Assembly: GCA_050725495.1 (NCBI GenBank)
Contig: JBOHHM010000253.1
Location: 1 to 20,407 of the forward strand
Reading direction: 5' to 3'
Length of the DNA: 20,407 nucleotides
DNA from: JBOHHM01 sp050725495
GTDB lineage: Bacteria > Pseudomonadota > Gammaproteobacteria > Burkholderiales > Burkholderiaceae_C
Position 1 is the first letter of the stretch; each line of letters opens with the position of its first letter. Both the position numbers and the translations under genes were made by a program. Positions 6,814 to 13,984 of this stretch are shown here, piece by piece. The notes under the pieces are model-generated. The model had not been told where the DNA came from, ran no database searches, and was given only the letters and a program-made list of their open reading frames with translations.

Positions 6814-8439
6814 ATGGCCATGAGCCCGAGTCGCGCAGCCACCACGATGCTGCCCCAAACCCTGCCCGAGATGATTTTCAGCGCCGCGCAACGCTTTGGC
6901 GAACGTGCGGCGATCGTCGACGGTGATCTGACCCTGAGCTACCGCGAATTGGCATCGCGCAGCGAGCAGGTGGCGCGCGCATTGATCGCGCTGGGCGTGG
7001 AGCCCGGCGACCGCGTCGCCATCTGGGCGCCGAACCTGCACGAGTGGATCCTCGCCGCCTGCGGCACGCAGGCGGCGGGCGCTGTGCTGGTGCCGATCAA
7101 CACCCGCATGAAAGGCGCCGAGGTGGCCGACATCCTGGGCCGCAGCCGTGCGAAAGTCCTGTTCTGCATTGGCGAGTTTCTCGGGCTGGATTACCCGGCG
7201 ATGCTCGCCGCCGCGCGACTGGCGACGCTGCTCCATCTGGTGGTGATGCGCCGGCCCGCGCGGCGCGCGCTGCAGCCCGGCGAGGTCGATTGGAGCGAGT
7301 TCCTCGGCACCGCAGCGGGCGTCACGCGCGAACGGGTGCACGAGCGCGTTCGCGCGCTGGGTCCGCACAGCACGGCCGATCTGATGTTCACCTCGGGCAC
7401 CACGGGCCGGCCCAAGGGCGTGATGGCCGCGCACGGCCCCATGATCCGTGCGTTCAGCGAGTGGGCGCAGCTGGTGGGGCTGGGCGAGGGCGACCGCTAC
7501 CTGATCATCAACCCGTTCTTCCACACCTTTGGCTACAAGGCCGGCTGGGTCGCTGCGTTCCTGCGTGGCGCGACCGTATACCCGCACCAGGTGTTCGACG
7601 CCGAGAGCGTGCTCGCGCGCATCGAGTGCGACCGCATCAGCTTCCTGCCCGGACCGCCGACGCTGTTTTTGACCATGCTGGCGCACCCGCGGCTGCGCGA
7701 CTTCGACATCTCGTCGCTCAGCGCCACCGTGACCGGCGCTGCAACGGTGCCGCCGATCCTGATTTCGCGCATGCGCGAGGAACTTGGTTTTCGCAACGTG
7801 ACCACCGCCTACGGGCTGACCGAATGCGGCGGGGTGGCGACGATCTGCGACCCGAGCGACAGCGCCGAAACGGTTGCCCGCACCTGCGGCAAGGCCCTGC
7901 CGGGCACCGAACTGCGGGTCGTCGACGAGCAGGGACGCGAGGTCGCGCCAGGTCATGCTGGCGAGGTGCTGCTGCGCGGCTACCACGTGATGCAGGGCTA
8001 CTTCGACGATGAGGCGGCCACGCGCGAGGCCATCGATGCCGAAGGCTGGCTGCATACCGGCGATGTTGGCGTGATCGACGATCGCGGCTACCTGCGCATC
8101 ACCGATCGGCTGAAAGACATGTTCATCGCCGGCGGCTTCAACTGCTACCCGGCCGAGATCGAACGCATGTTGTGCGAGCACCCGGCGATCGCCCAGGTGG
8201 CGGTGGTCGGCGTGCCCGACGAGCGCATGGGCGAGGTCGGCTGCGCCTGCGTCGTGCTGCGTCCGGGCGTGAGCCTGGGCGCGGACGAGTTGATCGCCTG
8301 GTCGCGCGAGCGCATGGCCAACTACAAGGTGCCGCGCCATGTGCTCGCGTGCGAAGCGTTTCCGCTCAGCGCGTCGAACAAGGTGCTCAAGCGCGAGCTG
8401 GCACGACTGGCCGTCGATCGGCTCGGGTCCGGCGAGTAG
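6814..8439 (+). CDS. fadD3: FadD3-like acyl-CoA synthetase (HIP-CoA ligase)
   Basis: This 541-residue ANL-superfamily ligase uses ATP to make an acyl-adenylate and then an acyl-CoA. FadD3 activates HIP (3aalpha-H-4alpha(3'-propanoate)-7abeta-methylhexahydro-1,5-indanedione), the C/D-ring fragment left after ring A/B degradation. The motifs are intact: P-loop F-T-S-G-T-T-G-R-P-K-G (192-202), T-A-Y-G-L-T-E (331-337), G-W-L-H-T-G-D (411-417), R-I-T-D-R-L-K-D-M-F (428-437) and the C-terminal lysine in S-N-K-V-L-K (Lys523). The start ATG at 6814 follows CCGGAG at 6798-6803. A second ATG at 6820 is possible. FadD3 is assigned over other FadD ligases mainly from the ipdAB/echA20 context. The gap to the upstream reductase is 7 nt, and this gene closes unit 1. 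Confidence 0.78.
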   Translation: MAMSPSRAATTMLPQTLPEMIFSAAQRFGERAAIVDGDLTLSYRELASRSEQVARALIALGVEPGDRVAIWAPNLHEWILAACGTQAAGAVLVPINTRMKGAEVADILGRSRAKVLFCIGEFLGLDYPAMLAAARLATLLHLVVMRRPARRALQPGEVDWSEFLGTAAGVTRERVHERVRALGPHSTADLMFTSGTTGRPKGVMAAHGPMIRAFSEWAQLVGLGEGDRYLIINPFFHTFGYKAGWVAAFLRGATVYPHQVFDAESVLARIECDRISFLPGPPTLFLTMLAHPRLRDFDISSLSATVTGAATVPPILISRMREELGFRNVTTAYGLTECGGVATICDPSDSAETVARTCGKALPGTELRVVDEQGREVAPGHAGEVLLRGYHVMQGYFDDEAATREAIDAEGWLHTGDVGVIDDRGYLRITDRLKDMFIAGGFNCYPAEIERMLCEHPAIAQVAVVGVPDERMGEVGCACVVLRPGVSLGADELIAWSRERMANYKVPRHVLACEAFPLSASNKVLKRELARLAVDRLGSGE

Positions 8440-8445
8440 CGGACC
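8426..8445 (+). terminator. stem-loop spanning the fadD3 stop codon (possible weak terminator)
   Basis: GGTCCG at 8426-8431 pairs exactly with CGGACC at 8440-8445, and the loop contains the TAG stop (8437-8439). There is no downstream T-run, so intrinsic termination is not assured. It is followed at once by the perfect 10-bp palindrome TTGCATGCAA at 8446-8455. Both lie in the only sizeable gap (139 nt) between unit 1 and unit 2. Confidence 0.3.
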
Positions 8446-8489
8446 TTGCATGCAAACCGCTTGGCCGCAGTGACAACGAGCGCGCGCCG

Positions 8490-8508
8490 TTAGTCCCATC
8501 GGACGATG
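8490..8508 (+). promoter_or_regulatory. 19-bp repeated imperfect palindrome, copy B (upstream of unit 2)
   Basis: The sequence is TTAGTCCCATCGGACGATG, with a perfect GTCC-N4-GGAC core. It matches copy A at 1024-1042 at 17 of 19 positions. It ends 70 nt before the ATG of the extradiol dioxygenase gene, within the 139-nt intergenic gap after fadD3. I infer that unit 2 has its own promoter here and is co-regulated with unit 1. No standard -10 and -35 pair could be placed with confidence. Confidence 0.55.
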
Positions 8509-8578
8509 CCGCTGCAGCATGCGCGGCCCAGAATCAGACCCAAGTTGCCCGATCACGACCGGGCCAAAGGACTCGAAA

Positions 8579-9514
8579 ATGATTGACATCAGAGGGCTGG
8601 CCTACGTGGTGGCCGAGAGCACCGACCTCAAGCGGTGGAGGAGCTACGCCGAAGGCGTGCTGGGCATGATGACCGACGCATCGCCCGATGGCGGTCTGTA
8701 CATCAAGATGGACGAGCGACAGTTCCGCATCGCCGTGCGCCCCGGCGCGCGCGACGCCTACGTCGCGTCGGGCTGGGAGGTTCGCGACCAGGCCGCGTTC
8801 GACCGGGCCATCGAATCGCTCGAACAGGCCCAGGTCAAGTTCGAACCGGGCGATGCCACGCTCTGCCGGCTGCGCTGCGTGCAGCAGCTGGTTGCGTTCG
8901 CTGACCCGTCGGGCAACCGCCACGAGCTGGTGTGGGGCTTCAAGTCCGACTTCGCGCATTTCGCATCGCCGGTCGGCGTGTCGCGCTTCATCACCGGCGA
9001 CATCGGCATGGGCCACACCGTGCTGCCGGCGCCGAACTTCGACGCCACCGTGCGCTTCTTCCGTGATGTGATGGGCTTCGGACTGTCCGACGTGATGAAC
9101 TTCCAGCCGGCCGGCCCTGACGGCCCGAGCCTGCCGATCCACTTCTTCCACTGCGCCAACGCGCGGCATCACAGCCTCGCATTGGCTGCGTTCCCGGTCG
9201 AGAGCGGCTGCGTCCACATCATGGTCGAGGTCGAGGATATGCCCGAGGTCGGGCGCGCGCTGGACCGCATGGCAGCCCACGGCGTGACGCAAAGCGCAAC
9301 GCTGGGCCAGCACACCAACGACAAGATGATTTCCTTTTACATGCGCTCGCCGTCGAACTTCGACATCGAGTACGGCTGTGGCGGCGCCGTGGTCGACTGG
9401 GACCGCCATGTGGCCCACGAATTCACGCGGGTGAGCCTGTGGGGGCACGACTTCACGATCGCGCAGAAAACGGCCGCAGCGGCGGCCCAACCTGAGGCTG
9501 GACACCATGGCTGA
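8579..9514 (+). CDS. hsaC: HsaC/TesB-type extradiol ring-cleavage dioxygenase
   Basis: This 311-residue type I extradiol dioxygenase is made of two vicinal-oxygen-chelate modules. HsaC/TesB cleaves the catecholic ring A of 3,4-DHSA by meta cleavage. The catalytic C-terminal module carries the iron ligands His146 (M-G-H-T-V-L), His213 (C-V-H-I-M-V-E-V) and Glu264 (F-D-I-E-Y-G). The supporting residues are His198 (R-H-H-S-L-A), His245 (G-Q-H-T-N-D) and Tyr254 (S-F-Y-M-R-S-P). All match the BphC-family pattern, so the enzyme should be active. The ATG at 8579 is supported by AAAGGA at 8566-8571. The Ala/Gln-rich tail (about 297-311) is not needed for the fold. Its last 8 nt overlap ipdA. The substrate is inferred from the context and could be another catechol. 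Confidence 0.87.
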   Translation: MIDIRGLAYVVAESTDLKRWRSYAEGVLGMMTDASPDGGLYIKMDERQFRIAVRPGARDAYVASGWEVRDQAAFDRAIESLEQAQVKFEPGDATLCRLRCVQQLVAFADPSGNRHELVWGFKSDFAHFASPVGVSRFITGDIGMGHTVLPAPNFDATVRFFRDVMGFGLSDVMNFQPAGPDGPSLPIHFFHCANARHHSLALAAFPVESGCVHIMVEVEDMPEVGRALDRMAAHGVTQSATLGQHTNDKMISFYMRSPSNFDIEYGCGGAVVDWDRHVAHEFTRVSLWGHDFTIAQKTAAAAAQPEAGHHG

Positions 9515-10385
9515 CAAACGCATGAGCGCCGCCGAGGTCGTGGCGCAAATCAAGGACGGCATGACGGTGGGTATCGGCGGCTGGGGCCCGCGGCGCAAGC
9601 CGATGGCGCTGGTGCGCGAGCTGTTGCGCTCGCCGCTCAAGGACCTGACGGTGGTGGCCTACGGCGGCGCCGATGTCGGCATGCTGTGCGCGGCCGGCAA
9701 GGTCAGGAAGCTGGTGTTCGCCTTCGTCTCGCTCGACTTCATCCCGCTGGAGCCCTACTTCCGGCTGGCGCGACAGAACGGTGCGATCGAGGTGATGGAA
9801 GTCGACGAGGGCATGTTCATGCTCGGCCTCAAGGCCGCCGCGATGCGTGTGCCCTACATCCCGACGCGCGTCGGCCTCGGCACGGACCTGCTGCGCCATA
9901 ACCCCGCGATCCAACTGGTGGGCTCGCCCTACGACAACAGGGAATGGGTTGCCATGCCGGCGCTGCCGCTGGACGTGGCCTTGCTCCATGTCGACCGTGC
10001 GGACGCGCGCGGCGTGTGCCAGGTCAAGGGCCCCGACCTCTACATGGACGACCTGTTCGCGCGCGCCTCGCAGCACACGTTCGTGACCTGCGACGAACTG
10101 GTGGACAGCAGCTACTTCGAGAACGGCGACGAGTCGCGTTATGTGTTTTGGGAGCGCTCGCAAACCTCGGGCGTTGTCCACCTGCCCTGTGGTGCACACC
10201 CGACCTCGTGCGCGCCGCTGTATGGCTTTGACGTCAAGCACTTCAAGGAGTACGCGGCGAGCGCCAGGGAGCAGGGAGGCTGGCAACAGTATTACGAGCG
10301 CTATGTGGCCTGCACCGAGCAGGAGTACCTGCAGCGCGTGGGCGGTGAAGAGGCGGTGCGCAAGCTGCCGCTGCCGGTGTTCTGA
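9507..10385 (+). CDS. ipdA: COCHEA-CoA hydrolase (ring C opening), subunit IpdA
   Basis: The 292-residue product is related to the alpha subunit of class I CoA-transferases. With IpdB it forms the hydrolase that opens ring C of COCHEA-CoA during HIP catabolism; the mycobacterial IpdA is the same size. The glycine-rich CoA-site segment G-M-T-V-G-I-G-G-W-G-P-R-R-K-P runs from 18 to 32. A V-D-E-G-M-F segment around Glu101 is the best visible candidate for the catalytic glutamate reported near position 105 in IpdA (motif comparison only). G-L-G-T-D at 123-127 and the aromatic Q-Y-Y-E-R-Y near 266 are family-like. The ATG at 9507 overlaps the end of the dioxygenase gene by 8 nt, which suggests coupled translation. 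It is directly followed by ipdB, as expected for an obligate pair. Confidence 0.86.
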   Translation: MADKRMSAAEVVAQIKDGMTVGIGGWGPRRKPMALVRELLRSPLKDLTVVAYGGADVGMLCAAGKVRKLVFAFVSLDFIPLEPYFRLARQNGAIEVMEVDEGMFMLGLKAAAMRVPYIPTRVGLGTDLLRHNPAIQLVGSPYDNREWVAMPALPLDVALLHVDRADARGVCQVKGPDLYMDDLFARASQHTFVTCDELVDSSYFENGDESRYVFWERSQTSGVVHLPCGAHPTSCAPLYGFDVKHFKEYAASAREQGGWQQYYERYVACTEQEYLQRVGGEEAVRKLPLPVF

Positions 10386-10397
10386 AGGAGGCGAGTG

Positions 10398-11177
10398 ATG
10401 AGTGAAGCAACTCTGGTCGATCGCATCGTCTGCGCGGCGGCGCAGGCCTGGAAGAACGACGGCGAGGTCCTGGCGACCGGCATCGGCATCGTGCCGCGTC
10501 TGGCGGCGTCCCTGTGCATGGCGTCGATCAACACCGATTTGATGATGACGGACTCGGAGGCCTGGCTGGTGCGCGACCCCGTGCCCATCGGACCCCATTC
10601 TGGCCCGCTCGGCGACTATTCACCCAAGCGCGAGACCTGGATGGGCTTCGCGCGCATCTTCGACAACGTCTGGGGCGGCAAGCGCCACGCCATGGTCGCC
10701 CCGACACAGATCGACCGCTTTGGCCAAGCGAATATTTCGATGATAGGCGCCGACTACCACAAGCCGAAGTCGCAGATGCTGGGCGTGCGCGGTTTCCCCG
10801 GCAACTCGATGAACCATGCGAACTCCTTCTTCGTTCCCAACCACAGCCCCAAGGTGTTCGTGGCGGGCGAGGTCGACATGGTCGCGTCGGTCGGCTACAA
10901 CCCGGCGCGGCTGGCGCGTGGCTGGAGCCTGCAAGACATCGATATTCGGCTGATCGTCACCAACCTGTGCGTGATGGACTTCGGCGGGCCCGATCGCCAG
11001 GTGCGTCTGCTGTCGCTGCATCCCGGCGTGAGCGCTGCCCAGGTGCAGGAAGCCACCGGCTTCCCGCTGCATATTCCGGCCGAGGTGCCGCAGACCGCCA
11101 TGCCGAGCGAGGCGCAACTCGCCGTGCTCGCAAAGCTCGATCCGCACCAGCTGAGAGCCACCGTCTTGGGAGCATGA
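10398..11177 (+). CDS. ipdB: COCHEA-CoA hydrolase (ring C opening), subunit IpdB
   Basis: The 259-residue product is related to CoA-transferase beta subunits and partners IpdA. The region that holds the catalytic S-E-N-G motif in true class I CoA-transferases here reads T-D-S-E-A-W (51-56), so the Glu is kept but the following N-G is lost. This fits the known finding that IpdAB is a hydrolase rather than a transferase, though a structural alignment is needed to say so firmly. Further family-like segments are G-N-S-M-N-H-A-N-S-F-F near 135-145 and V-T-N-L-C-V-M-D-F near 189-197. The start ATG at 10398 has an almost perfect AAGGAGG at 10385-10391 with 6-nt spacing. A GTG at 10395 is less likely. 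It lies 12 nt after ipdA. Confidence 0.86.
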   Translation: MSEATLVDRIVCAAAQAWKNDGEVLATGIGIVPRLAASLCMASINTDLMMTDSEAWLVRDPVPIGPHSGPLGDYSPKRETWMGFARIFDNVWGGKRHAMVAPTQIDRFGQANISMIGADYHKPKSQMLGVRGFPGNSMNHANSFFVPNHSPKVFVAGEVDMVASVGYNPARLARGWSLQDIDIRLIVTNLCVMDFGGPDRQVRLLSLHPGVSAAQVQEATGFPLHIPAEVPQTAMPSEAQLAVLAKLDPHQLRATVLGA

Positions 11178-11179
11178 GC

Positions 11180-12103
11180 ATGGGCACGAAAGATCCTGGC
11201 GACGTCTTCGTCCAGCGCGAAGACCGCGCCGTTTATGAAACCGATGCAGCCGTGCTCTACGACGCCAAGGATGGCGTCGCCACCGTGACGATGAGCCGTC
11301 CCGAGTTCAACAACGCACAGAACTCGCAGATGACCTACGCGCTCGACGATGCCTTTCGCCGCGCGGTCGATGACGACACCGTGAAGGTGATTGTGCTGCG
11401 CGGCGCGGGCCGGCATTTCAGCGCCGGGCATGACATCGGAACGCCTGGGCGCGACATCGACAAGCGCTTTGAGCGCAAGCACCTGTGGTGGGACCACACG
11501 AACAAGCCTGGTGCCGAGCAGCTGTTTGCACGCGAGCAGGAGGTGTACCTGGGCATGTGCCGACGCTGGCACGAGATCCCGAAGCCCACGATCGCGATGG
11601 TGCAGGGCGCCTGCGTCGCCGGCGGCCTGATGCTGGCCTGGGTCTGCGACCTGATCATTGCGAGCGACGATGCCTTCTTCCAGGACCCTGTCGTACGGAT
11701 GGGCATCCCTGGCGTCGAATATTTCGCGCATGCGCACGAGCTCAACCCGCGTATCGCAAAGGAATTCCTGTTTCTCGGCGAGCGCATGAAGGCCGATCGC
11801 GCCTACATGATGGGCATGGTCAACCGGGTCGTGCCACGCGACGAGCTGGAGGCGCAAACCTACGAGATCGCCGCGCGCATCGCCCAGCAACCGCGCCTCG
11901 GCCTGGCGCTGACCAAGCAGGTGATCAACCGCGTCGAGGACCTGCAGGGGCTGCGCACGACGATGGATGTGGCCTTCGGCTACCATCACTTTGCCCATGC
12001 CCACAGCCAGGTGCTGGGCGCCGGTCAGCTGGGTGGGCACGACGCGAAGTCGATGGTGCAGGCGAACAAGGTTGATGCCGGCGCGAAAGGCGGGGCGCAG
12101 TGA
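11180..12103 (+). CDS. crotonase-family protein lacking both hydratase glutamates
   Basis: The 307-residue product has a clear crotonase fold: M-S-R-P-E-F-N-N-A at 38-46, the oxyanion-hole loop H-F-S-A-G-H-D-I (79-86), and V-Q-G-A-C-V-A-G-G-L-M-L-A-W-V-C-D (141-157). Set against rat mitochondrial enoyl-CoA hydratase, the two catalytic glutamates (Glu144, Glu164) fall at Met151 and Val171, so simple hydration is unlikely. A segment at about 88-125, rich in charged and Trp residues, enlarges the substrate loop. Ring opening, isomerisation or hydrolysis of a steroid CoA ester is possible. It is not EchA20, which is encoded at 13214-13969. The ATG at 11180 lies 7 nt after GGGAG. An ATG at 11174 would overlap the ipdB stop as ATGA and is also plausible. 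Confidence 0.75.
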   Translation: MGTKDPGDVFVQREDRAVYETDAAVLYDAKDGVATVTMSRPEFNNAQNSQMTYALDDAFRRAVDDDTVKVIVLRGAGRHFSAGHDIGTPGRDIDKRFERKHLWWDHTNKPGAEQLFAREQEVYLGMCRRWHEIPKPTIAMVQGACVAGGLMLAWVCDLIIASDDAFFQDPVVRMGIPGVEYFAHAHELNPRIAKEFLFLGERMKADRAYMMGMVNRVVPRDELEAQTYEIAARIAQQPRLGLALTKQVINRVEDLQGLRTTMDVAFGYHHFAHAHSQVLGAGQLGGHDAKSMVQANKVDAGAKGGAQ

Positions 12104-13203
12104 ACGAGATCGCATCCATGCCGGACGTCGCACCGTTGCGCACGCCCCTGTGCGATCTGCTCGGCTGCCGTTATCCCGTCGTGCAGACAGCGATGGGCTG
12201 GGTGGCCGGCTCGAGCCTGGTCGCCGCGACCTGCAACGCCGGTGGTTTCGGCTTTCTGGCCGGTGCGACGATCGCGGCCGAGCGCATCGAGGCCGAGATC
12301 CTGCGCGTCAAGCAGCTCACCGACGACAAGCCCTTTGGCCTGAACTTCCACATGTTCCAGCCCAACGCGCAGCAGCTGCTCGACCTTGCGGTCAAGCACA
12401 AGCTGCGTGCCGTGAGCTACGGCCGCGGGCCCGACAAGAAGACGATCGCGCGGCTGCGCGACGCGGGCATTGTCTGTATGCCCACGGTCGGCGCGCTCAA
12501 GCACGCGCAGAAGGCGATCGAGATGGGTGCCAACGTCGTCACGATCCAGGGCGGCGAGGGTGGTGGTCACACCGGTTCGGTGCCGACGACCGTGCTGCTG
12601 CCGCAGGTGGTCGATGCGGTCAATGTGCCGGTTGTCGCCGCCGGTGGCTTCTACGACGGCCGCGGCCTGCTGGCCGCGCTGGCCTTCGGCGCCCAGGGCA
12701 TTGCGATGGGTACGCGCTTCCTGATGACGCGCGACAGCGGCGTGCCCGACGCGACGCTCAAGCGCTACCTGGCGGCCAGGGACGCCGAGCGCATCCGGGT
12801 CTCGCACCTGATCGACGGCATGCCGCAGCGCATGATTCCGAACGAATATCTGACGATGCTCGAGAAGGCCTCGCCGCTCAAGCGCGTGTCGATCGCGCTC
12901 AGGAGCGCGCTGCAGTGGAAGGAGCAGACTGGTATGAGCACCCGACACGCGATCCATGTGCTGTGGCAGGCGCTGCGCGAGGACCCGTCGACCATCGCCC
13001 AGACGGTGATGGCTGCCAACGCCCCGATGTTGCTGCAGCGCTCGATGGTCGATGGCAGACCGGCCGAGGGCGTGATGTCGGCGGGCCAGGTGGCCGCGCT
13101 GATCGGCAGTCTGGATTCCTGCCAGGAAGTCATCGAAGGCATCGTGACCCAGGCTATCGAGCGTCGCACCGCCCTGGCGGCGATGACCAACGCCCCCGTT
13201 TGA
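12100..13203 (+). CDS. ipdC: IpdC-like flavin-dependent oxidoreductase (nitronate monooxygenase superfamily)
   Basis: This 367-residue TIM-barrel FMN protein belongs to the 2-nitropropane dioxygenase/nitronate monooxygenase superfamily. The FMN-binding landmarks are P-V-V-Q-T-A-M-G-W near 26-34, Q-G-G-E-G-G-G-H-T-G (150-159), A-A-G-G-F-Y-D-G-R-G-L (180-190) and G-I-A-M-G-T-R-F (200-207). Mycobacterial IpdC (about 355 residues) acts on 5-OH-HIC-CoA before ring D opening. The steroid assignment comes from its place between ipdAB and echA20. A true nitronate monooxygenase cannot be excluded by motif alone. Translation probably starts at GTG 12100, which overlaps the upstream stop as GTGA, with AAAGG 9 nt before it. 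ATG 12118 is an alternative six residues in. Confidence 0.82.
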   Translation: MNEIASMPDVAPLRTPLCDLLGCRYPVVQTAMGWVAGSSLVAATCNAGGFGFLAGATIAAERIEAEILRVKQLTDDKPFGLNFHMFQPNAQQLLDLAVKHKLRAVSYGRGPDKKTIARLRDAGIVCMPTVGALKHAQKAIEMGANVVTIQGGEGGGHTGSVPTTVLLPQVVDAVNVPVVAAGGFYDGRGLLAALAFGAQGIAMGTRFLMTRDSGVPDATLKRYLAARDAERIRVSHLIDGMPQRMIPNEYLTMLEKASPLKRVSIALRSALQWKEQTGMSTRHAIHVLWQALREDPSTIAQTVMAANAPMLLQRSMVDGRPAEGVMSAGQVAALIGSLDSCQEVIEGIVTQAIERRTALAAMTNAPV

Positions 13204-13213
13204 GGAAGTTCCC

Positions 13214-13969
13214 ATGTCAGAGCAATTTTCATCTGTCGTGCACGACAACGGCGTCGCCGAGATCGTGCTGAACCGCCCGCCGGTCAACGCGCTCAACGCC
13301 AGCGGCTGGCACGCCCTGGCGGCACGTATCGCCGCGCTGGGCGAGCACCCCGAGGTCCGGGCGATCGTCATTCGCGCCGAAGGTCGTGGCTTTTGCGCCG
13401 GCGTCGACATCAAGGAGCTGGCCAACGACGACAAGCTGATCGTTTCGGTCAACGCCGGAAACTATGCGACCTTCAAGGCGGTGCACCTGAACAAGGTGCC
13501 TGTGATCGCGGCCGTCCATGGCTTCGTGCTGGGCGGCGGGATCGGCATCTGCGGCGCCGCCGACATCGTGATCGCCGCCGAGGACGCGTCCTTCGGCCTG
13601 CCCGAGGTGGACCGCGGGGCGATGGGCGGCGCGGCGCACCTGCAGCGCATGTTCGGCGTCCAGAAGACACGCTACCTGTTCTTCACCGGCGAGATGATCG
13701 GGGCCGCCGAGGCGCTGCGCCTGGGCGCGATCGAGCGCGTCGTCGCGCGCGACCAGTTGCGTGATGCCGCACTGGCGATCGCCGGAAAAATCGCCGCCAA
13801 GAGTCCCGCGATGATCCGGATCGCCAAGGAGGCGCTGACCGGCATCGAGGACGGCGATCTCGAAGCCAAGTACCGCTGGGAGCAGGGTTTCACGCTGCAG
13901 GCCTATATGAGCCCGGACTCGGCCGAGACGCGCGACGCCTTTGTCAACAAGCGCGAAGCGAAGTTCTGA
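13214..13969 (+). CDS. echA20: EchA20-type ring D hydrolase (crotonase family)
   Basis: The 252-residue crotonase closely resembles mycobacterial EchA20, which hydrolytically opens ring D of HIEC-CoA. Landmarks are N-R-P-P-V-N-A-L-N (20-28), R-A-E-G-R-G-F-C-A-G-V-D-I-K-E-L (54-69) with the oxyanion loop, G-F-V-L-G-G-G-I-G-I (103-112), F-G-L-P-E-V-D-R-G-A (127-136) and the C-terminal E-Q-G-F-T. The hydratase Glu144 position is Gly111, while the Glu164 equivalent is kept as Glu131. That fits a ring-opening hydrolase rather than a hydratase. GAGGAAG at about 13202-13208 gives a good ribosome-binding site for ATG 13214. It follows ipdC by 10 nt and precedes the acyl-CoA dehydrogenase pair by 15 nt. 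Confidence 0.88.
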   Translation: MSEQFSSVVHDNGVAEIVLNRPPVNALNASGWHALAARIAALGEHPEVRAIVIRAEGRGFCAGVDIKELANDDKLIVSVNAGNYATFKAVHLNKVPVIAAVHGFVLGGGIGICGAADIVIAAEDASFGLPEVDRGAMGGAAHLQRMFGVQKTRYLFFTGEMIGAAEALRLGAIERVVARDQLRDAALAIAGKIAAKSPAMIRIAKEALTGIEDGDLEAKYRWEQGFTLQAYMSPDSAETRDAFVNKREAKF

Positions 13970-13984
13970 GCCCGGAGGACTTGC

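Noticed and set aside
10514..11173. In-frame upstream extension of the crotonase gene
   Set aside because: It lies wholly within ipdB in another frame, and its translation has no crotonase features.
12100..13203. Reading the gene as a nitronate-detoxifying enzyme unrelated to steroids
   Set aside because: Only the superfamily match suggests it. The overlap with the upstream crotonase gene and its placement between ipdAB and echA20 favour IpdC.
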